A DNA stretch of 64,000 nt from Isoetes taiwanensis (lineage: Eukaryota > Streptophyta > Lycopodiopsida > Isoetales > Isoetaceae), in NCBI GenBank assembly GCA_021234155.1, contig JAJEKV010000423.1, positions 124,001 through 188,000 of the forward strand, in the 5' to 3' direction. Shown piece after piece: positions 1-13,070 of the stretch. The position numbers and the translations under genes were made by a program. Numbering within the stretch: the first letter of the stretch is position 1; every line of letters starts with the position of its first letter. The notes under the pieces are model-generated. The model had not been told where the DNA came from. It searched no databases and saw only the letters and a list, made by a program, of their open reading frames with translations.

Positions 1-2352
1 CATAAAACAGGTGGAAGATAAAATGACACGCCTGCATTTGCTATGTTTTGAGCAAGACTAAAAGGAGTACAATACGAAGTGCACAATTGAAGGTTGTTTT
101 TTTCTTATTCATGAGTCGAAGACCATAAGCAATACCTACAAATTAGAGGGCTTTTCTAGTGTGTTGAATTATCATCATGCCCCGTGTTCCATTGGTCTAT
201 TCCAATAGGATGAGAATCTCTAAGCTTCATGAATGAGGCCTTTCAATGTGAGCTTCATTCCATGATTCAAAACTCTACTTTCTTATCATTATCTGTGGAT
301 AAAGGTAGATAACACGAGTTAGGCTTCTATGCACCTCTATAATGTGGTTTGTTTGACTAGAAATCGTGATGTTGTTAGCATCTTCAAATTGAGCACCTGC
401 TCGACGCTTAAAACACTTCACAACATCATTGTTCAACATGTTTCAAGTGTTGTTGCTATGAGTGCGAGGAATTGTACCAAGAAGTTGATATCTTTGGAGC
501 AGATGTCGTGATCCATGATGTAGGGAAGCAGACTAGCCTAGGGTTAGAATCTAAACCAACTCAACTCGCCACTATACCAACAATAGCATGTGAGAATGTC
601 CTCTTTGTTTTTTTTTGGGGAAGATATATGCTTGTGTTGTATTCATTAAAATATGAATACATATTATTGGTCATCATGTAGGAGCCAAAGAAATAAGTAA
701 CCTCTAAATAAGAAGGAATACATAGTTAGTCTTTACACAAAATCGATTAAAGTTGACTAGAAAGAGTTTGAGATAGTTCCGAGATCGATCACAAGTAGTT
801 AATTTAAAAAGCCGCCTAATTTTGTTTTTAACCATATCGCCTATTGTGAATAGAGCAATAATTCTATTGGCCCACCATTTCAAGTCGGGCCATCTAGTTC
901 TTGTAATCAGACGGATCGTGATATCCGTAAGCATAATTTCTGAAGGTTTCTTTCGCTTCTTCTCTCCTCCTCGATACAACACCTAAAATTTAGTTTCAAA
1001 GAGTGATGTGCCCATAAAGCTTCAATTTGTAGCAGCTCTTTTAAAGTTTTGATGTGGATGATATAAACTTTCTCTCATTCCAAGTGATAAGTGACCTTAG
1101 CATTCCATTCCACGCCCACAACTTCTCGTGAGCACCATCTCGCGGCATGACTTGGCATTATACATACTTGAGGTTCTAGATAAACGCCCGCAATTACCGG
1201 AGCCCTCAAAGCGTCATTATCTCGCTTGTCTAGTATCATCATTATCGCAGTTGTTTTTCCCCTTGAAAACCTTTCGATATGTGGTTTTTAATCCTAGTAG
1301 TAATGATTGTACTAGCCCATTACCTATTGGTTCCCGTGGACGCTTAAAAACTATTCTATTCTATTCTATTCTTATGGTAATCTTATATTTTTTTATTTAA
1401 GAAGTTGGAATTGCTAATGAAGAAAGCCTATAATTTTTATTGCAAGAGTCAACAGAGATATAAAAATTCAAGCATTTTGTTGATGGAATAACCAATGGAA
1501 ACAAATTGCTAAAGGATGTTGCCACAAGGTGGATTTAATTGTATGCTCCCGTAGGAAATACTTGTGAGGAATATGCCTTCTTGATTGCTATAAATAATGA
1601 ATTTCCATTTGGTGATGATGGGCCCATAATAATTAAATCAGCTTAGTGAGCTTCATGTTGTGTTGACTGATGGAGAAACATTCTTCACATTTGTCTGTGT
1701 TTGAACCATTATTGCACAAGTTTCATTGCTTGATTACCACTTTTCAAGATGGAAACATATTCATATCGTAGTACACCATTGCAAGAAAGATGATACAAAA
1801 TTAGATTGTTCGCTTATATGTTAACGACGAATGCATGGGTCAAGAGTTGTTTTGAGAAAGGTGGTGAGAAAAGTTTCACCTCATGGAAAAAGTTTGTTTA
1901 AATTGATTATTCACACTTTTCTATTATACATTGCAAGAATTTATCATAACCTTATGCGTCGCTAACATTTTCTCTTCTCCAACCCCGCCGCAAAAAGAAG
2001 TTTTGTGCTAAGTCTAATAGAACTCAATTCCTAGACATCCTTATGCAAAAGAACATGAAGGAAACCAAGTGCCTAGCTCCATTCGGGGCTGAGACATGCC
2101 CTAGACATCATCTCCGAATTTTTCCAAGATTCCCTTAGATTCAGGTAAATTTTCTTCATATATTCTATTAGATTCCTTCAAAATCCCTAACATTTCAAAA
2201 GATGGGCCTACTTGGAATTTGAGCTTAATTCACTAGCTAGTCATAGTTAATTATCCCTTTTCATCTTTATCTTATTTAGTTTGTAATACACATATTTATC
2301 TCACATCTTGAAATACATATGCAATGCACTCTTATAAAGAAAAATCTATAAT
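1..2352. other. Unassigned intergenic sequence
   Basis: AT-rich sequence with only short open frames and no recognisable domain on either strand. A short ATTCT-type microsatellite lies near 1350-1375. A stretch near 1820-1900 translates to a tryptophan-containing segment faintly like retrotransposon gag, but it is too short and broken to call. Confidence 0.5.
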
Positions 2353-2445
2353 GATTTTTAAAGTTCATAGATAATTTGAATGTTCGCTTTTGTTACAGAT
2401 TTTAAAGTTCATAGATAATTTGGAATGTTCAGTTTTGTTACAGAT
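2353..2445. repeat. Tandem duplication, unit about 46 bp, two copies
   Basis: The segment TTTTAAAGTTCATAGATAAT and its downstream part ending TTTTGTTACAG occur twice in direct succession with a few substitutions. It is a simple local duplication with no coding content. Confidence 0.75.
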
Positions 2446-4529
2446 TATATTGCTTACAGGAAACACGTCACACTATAGCAAATGCCCAAAACCTTGTTCC
2501 TCAGTTATATCTTTGAACATGACATTTAATGAGAAGCTTGGCAAGACTTGAAGCAAAAGGTGAAACATGGCGACATTAAAAGTACTCCAACAAAGCCAGC
2601 TGGGTCCTGCACTGAAGCTTTTGTAACTGGGTGCATGTGCATAAATGACTCAGTACATTTTTAGACTAAGGATGATGCTGCGGAATATAATAGTTTATAT
2701 ATATGTATTTGATACAAATAGATTACAGAGTATACAAATTTGCAAATAATGAAGCATACAAATTCCATGGGATAGGTTAGAAAAATGCAAACGCATGTCT
2801 GTGAAAAACTCATGCCTGGAGTTCAGGTGCATCCTCTATATTTTAGTTGCTTTGCAGGACTTGCTGCAGAAAGGCCCTAGAAATTTCCTGAGAATAATGT
2901 GTCATAGCAGCTAATGATGAATACCCCAGTGACTAATAAGGATTAGATCTTAAGAGAATAGTCATAACTTCAATCTCATTTTCGTGACATCAATCTCATT
3001 TTCGTACATTGCGTGTAGATGTACAATTTCCTTTGTTTGCCCCGGTGTCAAGATTTGTGTTAAGGAACCTTTCCATAATTAAGTGTTATGCCATTGGAAG
3101 CAACCACATAACTCTATCTAACACAAGGATAAGTTCAACAGGCTAGAAGAGCATGTGGTTGGTCCCCGCCAACAAGATTCAAACAAGGATTGTGTGGCAC
3201 ACATGTGCCATGAACCATACCGACCGTGACTATGGATAGTACTATCATTTCTATGTACTCTCAAGTCTGTCCAAATATCACCACATGTGATGCAAAGCAT
3301 GTCTTTACCTTTTTCAAGCAGCCCAAAAGCATAAGTTTAAACCGACTAATGGAAGTAACATCTTCAAACCCAACAACCGGGTGGATATTTTCGCCTTCTT
3401 TTCTCCAATAAGCCCGCTACTTCTTCCTAGCCATAAGTTCTTTTCCACATCAAGACCCCACATGAGAACCGCTTCAAAAACCCTCTCATCAGATGTAACC
3501 AAAAGATCAAAATGCTGCACAAAATCAATCGTTAATCATAGTAAAAATTTACTATGAAGAAGATGGGGATCAATTGTGGGCTCCAACTCTTTGATTTCTC
3601 TTGCATTGATCGCTATATATTAAGATAATATACTGGGTGAAAACTTTGACCTGTATTGCCAAGACTAAAACAAAACAATCAACATGAAGAAAACAACAAA
3701 CTTTTAGTGCAATAAACTGTAGGAATTTGTGTAACCCTTTCACTAATATCATAGAAGAAAACATAGAGAAAGATAAACTTACCTATGAAAAAACTTCATC
3801 TACTAAGAACTGTTGCATGGCACTCCAGAAATTTTTCCAAAACTACAAAATACAGTTTTTAACACGGAATAAATTTTTCCACGTACCTATACACTTTCAG
3901 ATTTCATAATCACAGGCCTCTTGCATATAGAAAAACTTTCAACATCACAAGTGCAGCTTGCTTTCTTGACCCGTTAACTATAGGCTGTTGTATGGTCATG
4001 GCCCTTATGCAAAAGTACCATTTGCGTATTGCCACATCATCAGATATTTTATCTGCATCAAATTTTTTGTTTTTCATATTTATTCCAGTTGAAGGAACTA
4101 ACAAATGCAAATTTTTTGTTAGAACAGCGAGAGTAGCAGGTTTATCTCTCTCTGAACTTGACGGTTTTCCTTTTTATTTATACTTGACGGATTATCTCTG
4201 CAATTTATTTGATCTTCCAGACCATTCTAACAATTTGATGTAGACAAGGCCTTCTCAAGGATTGCCGAAGTCTCAAGCATTCAGAGATGGAAACTAGCCT
4301 TTAATAGAGACTAGTTGATCTTCAAACTAGCAGAAAAGGGAATAGTTTGTACTATAGACACAATGAATGATGGCCAAGGTTCAGGTGTCTTACTTGTTTT
4401 ACCCGAAGCATAATTCTCCTGTGTAGTTGTCACATGTACTCACAACAGCTGCTGCAAGGCCTGCGCCAGACCTTCTGTATGTGACATGCATGAAAACATC
4501 CAGGGTGTGCAGAAGAACTTCCCTGTTTG
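2446..4529. other. Unassigned sequence with one short open stretch
   Basis: No gene is recognised. A plus-strand frame from about 2531 to 2662 is open and hydrophilic (it includes QKVKHGDIKSTPTKPAG), with no start codon and a stop directly upstream. It could be an orphan exon, but I cannot assign it to a family. Confidence 0.35.
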
Positions 4530-4697
4530 GTTGCAACAAAGGCAGAGCTTCATGACTGTGTCAATGATGTGAAGCATATGCACCAAGGCCTGATAGAAAA
4601 GATTGGGTTTTCAGAAGAGGATATTACTGTGCTTTTGGACACCGATCCTGACAATAAAGGAAAAAAAATTGTATTCTTAAGATTAAAAACGAGTTGA
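4530..4697 (+). pseudogene. Type II metacaspase N-terminal fragment
   Basis: The plus frame beginning at 4530 reads TKAELHDCVNDVKHMHQGLI and then EKIGFSEEDITVLLDTD, which is the conserved start of the p20 domain of plant metacaspases (Cys-dependent, Arg/Lys-specific proteases acting in cell death and stress). In the family this segment follows the first beta strand and its NYPG motif. The frame runs on through a poly-A-rich stretch to a TGA at 4695-4697. No His-Gly catalytic motif, catalytic Cys or p10 region was found downstream on the same strand, and no ATG leads into it. It is therefore either one exon of a gene whose other exons I cannot see, or more likely a gene fragment. The family call is from remembered motif similarity and is fairly firm. 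The pseudogene status is inferred. Confidence 0.62.
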
Positions 4698-7639
4698 GAA
4701 GAGAACAGACAGATTCACGTTTTACAGCTGAGTACCACACTATTTTCATGGTGTACTCACATAACTAGAAAGGGAATTAGAAACGGCCTTTTTAATGCAT
4801 CCTTCTCTTTCTTCTTATTTACATCAGGCTAAAAAAATAGGCCGGAATATCTCCATGTGTTGCTCGCAGCGGACTTGCATCAGTTCGATAATTCAACAAT
4901 GTCCTGTATTCCAGCTCCATCTCATTCTCCTTTACAAATCCCGGTATCTCAATTTGATTTTTCCTCATATGTTCCCACGGAAATTCCACCCTGCTCACAT
5001 ATCTTTGAATATTTTAAACTTGCATAATTATATTTGTGCATGGTAATGGGCAATGTACGCGACGAGAGTTGTTCTAACAAGCTTCAAATAGACTTGATGG
5101 GAAGGTGGATGCGAGGATGAGATTGTATTCTTGCTATCATACTATTTATGAATTCACTTATGAAAAGATGTTCCAACTTTAGTCTGATTCTTGCAAAAGC
5201 AGAGGGGTAAGTAGAGTTCATTCCCGACCTTCTGAAAGTGCTTTCAAAAATGCATGAAGAAAATGAATGAGTTGATGCCAAAGGAGGCGATAACATAAGC
5301 GTCTCTTATAATTTTAAATGAATATTTCATTTCTTAATCTGCTTTCTATTTGAGTCCAATTCTTATCCTGGGTATCCTAATTGTGTGTGCATTAGTTGCA
5401 GATATGTTAATGACCACAGTGCTCATCATGATACCGAGGTAAGCACTTAGCAAGCACATGACCACTTTTTTTGCTGATATTCGATCACGTAATACAGTTT
5501 CTAGAAAGTAATCACAGATTCTTCAACAAATCATAAAAAGTCTCTAATCTTCTATTTCAGAACCATTGAGCATATATTCTAGAGCATATAGACTCCTCTT
5601 ATACTTTTGAATGAGTATGTTCATTTCTTAATCTACTTTCTATTTGAATCTAATTCTTATCTTGAGTGTCCTAATTGTGTATGCATTAGTTCCAGATCAC
5701 AGATGCTTCACCAATTATAAAAAATTTGCAACCTTCTAGTTCAGAACTATTAAGCACATATTCTAAAAAGCATGCATTTATGTTTTTTTTTGCCCTTGCA
5801 TCTGAGGTTTACCATATGTATGTAGGGAAGGTTTTATAAATGTCACAGATATTGAGATTTTTCTGGTTTCTTATGCTACTTTTCAGGATTGTCTCAAAAT
5901 TTCAAGTTAATATGCAAGCATGGACATGTTGAAAATCTAGCTATGTGCGCTATGTATGTCTATTTAGAACATGCTGTTAGCAGATGACTTAGCCATTGCC
6001 ATTACTTATTTTTTGCATGTCAAGAATTTATGTGCTAGTTATTCTTGCCATAAATAGATATGCATAATGAATCAAGTCAGGTGCTTTTATCAAACAAGAT
6101 TTTTGAGCAGCATAGGTGGGGAATTGTTTTCATAACCCAACCGACATACAACAAAGTTGTTGTATCTTTGATTAAGGATAAATTAGCTCGAAATAATCTC
6201 CGTGATGTGCATAAAAATCTATAAGTTAGAAGATTTTCCATTTGAATGAATTGTTCATTCAGATTTTGTTCTCTTCTTCTTTCTCAAAAAAATGCAAAAA
6301 TGATCCATTTGATTGTATATGGGCTAGAATTTGATTGTAGTGCAAAATGCAAATGATCCATTTGAGAATAAGGCCGATCTATCAAAAGCTAACCGATAAG
6401 GGAAAAGGATCACCAAGATGTATAAGTTTACAATTTAGTTTTCTATTCACACTTACTTCCAATTTCACACTTGGTTCCAATCTACCACCTTCTATAGCCA
6501 TAAAGTGATTTTGTTTTCACAAATGATCCAAATTCCTAATGGTTAATCCAGTATAATTGGTTAGGGTCTTTATCCTACGCAATCTTTTGCCCAGAATAAT
6601 ATGGTATATGGAGACATGTATTTGGCAGTTTGGTATTTTGGTTTAAAGGAAGCTGGGATTGGGAAAATTTCAAGGAATTCCTTTTTTTTTAACTTCTTGT
6701 CAAAAGTAGGATGTTGTCGTGGCTGTGTCTTCTTTTGCGATTTTCTCTTCGAGCACGATGAGGCAACTGCCGAATGTCCTTGAAGCTTTCACTGGAAGCA
6801 ATTCCTACAGCAAGAAAGCTTCCTTTGGTAAGTCCCCCCAAAACAATTCTTCCCTTAATTGTTGGAATAGAATAGAATAGAATGATTTGTTGTCTTGGAA
6901 ACTGGTAAAAGTTCCATAATTTTCAACTGAAACGTGGCATTCAAACATTGAAAATGATGAGCAAGCTTTAGCTAGAACTCCTTTTTCGGCCATGTTTTTG
7001 CTTGGGTGAATTTGTAGCATATGAACTGGAGCCCCTTTTTTCGGCCAAGACGTGTGTTTGTTTAGGTTCTGGGATATATGCATGAAGATCTAAAATTGTA
7101 TAATCATCGCTCTCATTTGATGTTTTGCCTTCATTAAATTTTCTTGAGGGTATTCTTAAAGGATTCCAAGACACATTGTTATTTCTTGATCTTCTATGTT
7201 TACATCATGTGCAAAAATGTGAGATATGAAATGTATTAGAAGGACTGCCAAGAGTACAATAGGTCTCAAATACTTTTGAACTTGTATTTGCTCCCATGGC
7301 ATAGCATGTTGCAGGCTTACTATGCTTGTAGGCAATCTTTTGGGTTTTAGCTTACCCGTCCGAGTTCATAGCAAGTTTTTTTTCCATCAAATGCTCATGA
7401 CACTATATGTTTTTTTCCATTGCTTTGCATTTGCAATGTCGAAGTGGGCTATTGAGTATTAAATTATGGGCACATGTTTTGTGGAGCAATAAACTAAAAG
7501 ATTAAGCTTGTGCCCCATTAAACTTACCCAAATCAAATATTGCCAAAGAATAGGTGGTTAACTTGGGGTGACGTTAACCCCTAAAAAGAGATTGAATAAC
7601 ATTGTAAACCACCTTGTTAGCTCTTCTATTGCAAATCTT
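4698..7639. other. Unassigned sequence containing a diverged direct duplication
   Basis: No coding region is recognised. About 5317-5590 and 5607-5775 are diverged direct copies; both contain TTTCATTTCTTAATCT-like and TAATTGTGT-GCATTAGTT segments followed by CACAGAT and CAGAAC blocks. A GAATA microsatellite lies near 6863-6883. Confidence 0.5.
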
Positions 7640-9180
7640 CATATAAGTTTGTGAACACAGAGGATTAATAACAATATGTATGCATTGTGGAGCAGTATAT
7701 ACCCTCCTCTCCCTCCCTGCAAGGTCCATTTGGAATAGACAGTGGCTAAAGAGGACGACGATGAGGAAGATGTCTCAGAGCGCTTGACTTCAAATATCAT
7801 AGAATCGAATAAAAACTTCAACAGAGCGACGGAGCCTGGGCCACCAATACTCTCGACTAATAAGTTCAAGAATCTTCACTACTCCAAGGTGTCCAGCCAT
7901 TGGCAAATCATGGCAAGCCTGAAGAATTCGAAGCCTAGAAGCATTATCAGAAACATATAAAAGTCCATCGCGGAATAAAAGCCCATCATGAATCTCAAAA
8001 TGATCATAGTCCGACCGCATTATTTGTCGAGAAGAAGATGTTGGTCTGAGATGTGAAAACACACTTAAGCCAATGGATTAGAGGAAGAGATGCATGAACG
8101 GACTCCAAAGAAGGTTGTATCCCCGAGGCCTCTCAAACAAAGTGATGGCCATAAGCTCGAATTGATCGGACACTAGATTAACTTGTGATTGCCGATCAAA
8201 TGCTAGATCGCCTGACTTAGGCTCAAGATAGAACGTCGGGACAATTAGGATTTTCTTGGACGGATCTAGGACAATACTTGATCACGAAATCAATGCTAAA
8301 TTATACTTGAGTTTGCCACTAGGCTTGGTGGCGGTTGAGCACTGAGCGCATTCAAAATATTCCAAATTTCAATGACCAAGATAGATCGTGGGCGTTACGA
8401 GGACCCTTCAAGGAAATGTCTCCACTCCTTAAAAGAATCAATTATTGCTCAAAGTTCCTTGTCATAAATTGCCTAATTAGTTTCTGCAGCCCTGAACTTT
8501 CGAGAATGATAGTCGATTAGACAGAGTTCGTGATCATCTCTCTCATGCGACATGATATTGCCAGGAGCAAAATCAGAAGCATTTGTTTCGATAATATATG
8601 GACACAAAGGATCTACATGAAAAAGAACTGGTGTTGTGGTAAAAACATGCTTCAAAATAATGAAGGCAATCTTTGTTTCTACACTCCATTCAAATGGCAT
8701 ATCCCTTGGCATAAGACATGTCAAGAGACGAAAAATCTTTGTATAATCCCGAATAAAACGTCGATATAAATCGGCAGATTCAAAAAATAAAAATATAAAA
8801 AAATAAAAAAATTTCCGGATGACAGCAGTGACTATATGTAACATTAATGGAGCATTATATACTCAAAATGGCCATATCGAGTAGGAAATGGCATTTTTCT
8901 CTCATCGTCCTCATGGAGTCGGATAAGATTATAGGCACCATGAAGATCAATCCTCGTAAAATAGCACATACATTGGAGCCACTCCAACAACTTGAGAATC
9001 AGAGGAAGCGGATACCGAAATTTATCTGGGAGCATTGGAGAAGACTTCACCGATGCATAGCTAGTCGATGATGAACCTAAATTACAAATATTGAACTGGA
9101 ATTTTGCCCTCAGATTTAATAAGGTTTAAAGAGAAATCTTCATGATATGATATCGGGGGCATGACTGGGATGAAGAAGTC
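7640..9180 (-). pseudogene. Ty3/gypsy pol fragment, heavily decayed
   Basis: Read on the minus strand, the order is that of a gypsy polyprotein. A pre-RT segment (MPPISYHEDFSLNLIKSEGK) lies near 9160. The RT palm start (YPLPLI, then FTRIDLHGAYNLIRLHEDDE and RYGHFEY) is at 8844-9050. The RT thumb and RNase H start (YRRFIRDYTKIFRLLTCL, FIILKHVFTTTPVLFHVDP, IIETNASDFA, DYHSRKF) is at 8473-8844. A degraded RNase H end with HxNLEYF lies near 8370. The integrase zinc-binding region (HDLPMAGHLGVVKILELI, YWWPRLRR) is at 7790-8062. Stops and frameshifts separate the blocks, the RT catalytic YxDD segment is missing, and no LTRs were found. It is an old fragment on its own, not part of the chromovirus at 46-62 kb. 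Confidence 0.85.
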
Positions 9181-11877
9181 TCTCTGTAAACATGAACTGA
9201 ACAATAATAGGAGTAGAGATAGAGATAGAAACATGAATATGAACATGAATTCTATAGGTTTTATTCAATCTGGTCATATGAAGCCTCACACTCTAACGAT
9301 AAAAAGCTCATCTCCAATGTAAATTTGTCATGATTAAGATCATGGCAAGTTCTCCTGGATCACATCAGAAATAACATATGCATGATGGTGCCATCGCCTC
9401 GCCACCACATTTTACAACACACAAAGAAGTACAAGATTTTGATTAAAATCAACAAACGTTAATGGTATAGATATCCACATTCGGGATGTACTCAGTATCG
9501 AAGGTAAAGGGACATCCGCCAAACGATGTCAATAGAGCTATCACCCTCAAACGAGGCCTCTGTCTCATTTTCTATGTGCGCATCATCATAGTACTTGCAT
9601 CTTCTCTTTCCAATCATGTTAATTTGTTTAATGCCCTCACCTGATCCATAAATAATACAACCTACATTCTTTTGGAAGCAACGTGAGGTTTGCAAGCAAT
9701 TCTCCATGTATCATGCACATAATTCTTTTGGATATAAGCAGAATTGCTTGGAATTACCCAAGCAGTGGAGAAGGAAAAATTACATGTTTTAATCATTTTT
9801 ATAACAATGTAAATCAAACAAAAGTTCCAATCTACCACTTACCTAATAATTTGTGAAGTGAATTGCCCTAGAAATCAAGTTTATGTGATCAAGAACGACA
9901 TTTTTCTTAAAATCTCATGTGCCATACATAGCCATAAAGTCGTTTTGCTTCCATAACATCATTTTTAATGATGTTACAGAAAGCATGTTCAAGAAAGTGC
10001 CACTACAAGAAATAGTCACAGACACATAAATCCATCTGCCCTCCCAAGACTGGAACAATTTAGCCTTGTCCTTCTTCTTAGATGTCAAGATTGTTTTCAG
10101 CTGCTCTACAGCTGCCCTAGCTTTCTTGATACCAACAAGTACAAGAATGGAGTTCACAATTATCACACGCAACAAAAAATAGGAGCATCATGACCAAACC
10201 CCATGCTAGAGGTCGCCACGCTTCATTAAAAAACCCTACCCAGCAAGATGTCACAATGCCAGACGGATCTACAATCACACATCATAAACACGAAAATGGA
10301 ACAACAGAACAAACATAGAAGCGAAAAGCTAAGATCATACCAGAATAGGAATTCCATGAGACTAACACAACCCACCGCAATCTCTTCGAACCATGCCCAA
10401 TTCCAGTAAGACAAAATCCCAAAAAAACATTGCTATACCATTCGGAATACCCACCGTAGCAAAAAAAGCAAACCTTAATACAAAATACATATAGATCCAA
10501 AAGCTAATAAAACCCCAATTTAGCAATTCTCCACAAATACAGTCTCCAACCTTAGAAAACCGTGGGACTTTAGCTTTGGTTTCCAAATTATAGGGGCAAT
10601 CCAAAAATAAGATACATCCTATATGAATGTCACAAGTAAAATAAATTCCTTCCATACCATCATAATTCCTTTTCATAGCCTTTTTTTTCCTCCACAATCA
10701 CAATTCCAACCCAAGTGTAGCTCCATGAATTCGGTCAGATGAGAATAGAATCTTGAATCTAGCCTACCGGAGCTTCAAAATCAATGGTGGCTACTCTCCC
10801 CATGCCGCCCATGCGTTCATACGAAATATGATTTCATTTTCCACTTGACTGAATCTTCAAAGGAAAATATATCCGAACAAATGAAACCATACCAAGGATC
10901 TTCCAACTAAATTGCTCAACTTCGGAATTACTTAAAACACCTTAGGAAATTATTCTAAAATTTTTGAAGGTCTTACACTGGTGGCAACGAATTTTAGGAA
11001 ATTATCTTAAAGGTTCTAAATGTGGGCAAAGAATAAGAATAAGAATAAGAATAAGAATGGAAGAACTAAGAATAAGATGTTTTAGGATAAAGAATAAGAA
11101 TTAAAAGAATAGATATAAGCGAGTTTGGATGTTCCCAGGGAGGAACTCAGGCAGGGATGACTCCCGGGAATCCATATATTAAAGTGGATGTTTTCAAGAA
11201 TGCAGAATAGTAGAAAAGAAGGATAAAGAGAATCGAAGGTAAATTTTCAAGAACGCATTATTATTCATAGTTTGGAAAAATTGCCAGAGGTAGATCGGCA
11301 ACTTTGCATTTTGTTTATCAACTAACTCTCCCTTTCAATGCAACACCACTTAACTAAAGCAGAATAATAAAGTTATCAAGGTTGGGGGGGATAGTCCAAT
11401 CCAAAAGACAAAACCGGGGTCTTTTATGACCACATTTACAAACCGGTATAAAGAAGGAAGAATTTATCTATGATGGCACTTATCAACCAATAAATTATTA
11501 AACCCATAATTTCATCGCCACAGACACAGAAGAAACAGCAAGTAATGCAAGCGTTCTTCCCAATATGGGCGCTTTTCAGGACCTAATTTTAAGCGACCAA
11601 TCAAAAGATTCAACAACCCAATACTGTATACAATCTGTGAAACAGCAATGGATTCAATTCCAGATCAAGAATGGTATAGGAAGTCCTTGAAACAGCGAAG
11701 AACAGGGGGGTAAGGAATTCTATATATGATGTTTTCAGATGGAAGAACATCATGCTATAATATGGTTATGTAAGTGTAAAATGGAAGAAGGTGAAGATGT
11801 AAGGTATGGTATTCAAAATGAAGAACACCAAGAGTTATATGATGTTCAACATGAAGAATAAGTTATATATAGATGAA
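9181..11877. other. Unassigned sequence
   Basis: Several minus-strand open stretches occur (9492-9707, 9915-10175, 10362-10697), but I recognise no family in them. An AATAAG microsatellite lies at about 11,032-11,060. The 3' flank of the PR-1 gene falls at the right end of this stretch. Confidence 0.4.
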
Positions 11878-12390
11878 TCAGTAAGGGCGCTGGCCAATGT
11901 AGTTACCAGGAGGATCATAGCTACAGATCATGAAAACATCTCCATCAAAACAGGTAACTCTGGCACATCCAACTCTGGTGGTACTTCTCCAAACAATCTG
12001 AGTATAGTGGCCACATTGATCATAAAAGGCACAGCTATTGCTCCAATAGTTATACCAGTGCCTCTCATTAACCCAGTCATTGGCTGCCTCAACAGGGCTC
12101 CAAGCCTTGCCTCTTCCCCAAAATATATTCTCTCCATATGGCCCCCCTGAATGCTGCAAATAACAGTTGCCTGAATTTCTCTTCACATTTGCCCACCATT
12201 GTGCATATGCTGCCAGTTTTGCATCCCATATAGGGGGCCTCAGACCTACTCTTGCTCTTGCCTGGTTCTGAGGATATAGAAACTGTGCTGCTAGACTGTT
12301 GTAGCCATAGTAGTTGCCTTCTGCATATGCTGCAAATATTGCTATGCTTGACACCAGTGTTATCATCCATGGCATTGCCATCTTCACCAT
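11878..12390 (-). CDS. PR1-like: Pathogenesis-related protein 1 (CAP superfamily), secreted
   Basis: A complete intronless 170-residue protein, the usual length for plant PR-1. Residues 1-24 form a signal peptide (hydrophobic WMITLVSSIAIFAAYAEG), so the mature protein is probably apoplastic. The CAP domain follows: QARARVGLRPPIWDAKLAAY (about 43-62), HSGGPYGENIFWG (80-92), the CRISP-type signature GHYTQIVWRST (127-137) and the second signature FMICSYDPPGNY (153-164). Six cysteines (76, 120, 126, 142, 147, 156) match the three-disulfide pattern, and the His/Glu set of the CAP cleft is present (H80, E87, E109, H128). The C-terminus PPGNYIGQRPY follows CSYD and fits the defence peptide CAPE1 that is released from PR-1 in other plants. 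PR-1 proteins bind sterols and are defence-induced in the family. The ATG at 12,390 was chosen because it gives the full signal peptide; a second Met at residue 4 is possible. It has no neighbouring host gene. Intactness suggests it is functional. Confidence 0.95.
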   Translation of the reverse strand: MVKMAMPWMITLVSSIAIFAAYAEGNYYGYNSLAAQFLYPQNQARARVGLRPPIWDAKLAAYAQWWANVKRNSGNCYLQHSGGPYGENIFWGRGKAWSPVEAANDWVNERHWYNYWSNSCAFYDQCGHYTQIVWRSTTRVGCARVTCFDGDVFMICSYDPPGNYIGQRPY

Positions 12391-12494
12391 ATAATCCTCA
12401 CAAAAAACAGAGCCTCCTTTCTATGCTAAATCTTTGTGCATAGAAAAGGAATCAGACTATGGCACCCCTGTTGCTTTCATCCTCTGCTGCTTCA

Positions 12495-12502
12495 TTTATA
12501 TA
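12495..12502 (-). promoter_or_regulatory. TATA box of the PR-1 gene
   Basis: TATATAAA on the minus strand, about 105 bp upstream of the PR-1 start codon. This is a normal distance for a plant TATA box with a 70-80 nt leader. Confidence 0.65.
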
Positions 12503-12586
12503 CACCAAGAGCTCATCCTCATTGCAGATCTCAAATTTAATGCCTTAAACTTCAGTTCCATTACATTAACATAAACAGAGTTCTAG

Positions 12587-12624
12587 ACCAACTATAAAGT
12601 GATAAACCAACTATAAAGTGATAA
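12587..12624. repeat. 19-bp tandem duplication upstream of PR-1
   Basis: Two perfect adjacent copies of ACCAACTATAAAGTGATAA, about 200 bp upstream of the PR-1 start. They may be a duplicated promoter element, but no known factor site is obvious. Confidence 0.8.
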
Positions 12625-13070
12625 ATAGAAGAGTCAATACTACAGCTACTTCTCACTCTACATTGAGTTAACTTTTTGAGGCATTGAAAGTGACTTCCCT
12701 GACTCTTTTAGGTGTCATTATTTCATTTTTGACAAGATGCACAAGGGTGTAGTAGGCAAAACAGGATGTGCAGGCTTCATGTAGTGTGCAGAGTCTGGTT
12801 TAGAGTAGGGCCAAGTTTAACAGTGCATTGAAATGCAGATGAGGTACAAGAATTTGAAAGAAGTAAGAAGACCCAAATGGAATGTATGAAAGGAGACAAA
12901 AAACCCAACTCACAAGACATAAGGTGTGCAGTTGGAGCCCATTTTCTAACAAGTCCTGAACATGGCACATGGCGCCGCCTGAGGGACTGCTGCTAACAGC
13001 CATTTCTTTCTAGGCAAAGCCTTTTATTAAATCCACCATTGGCCCCTCCAATGCCCCTCTTTTCTATACC

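Noticed and set aside
2531-2662. Short plus frame as a second metacaspase exon
   Set aside because: I could not match it to the linker or p10 region of metacaspases; it is also upstream of the N-terminal fragment and so in the wrong order.
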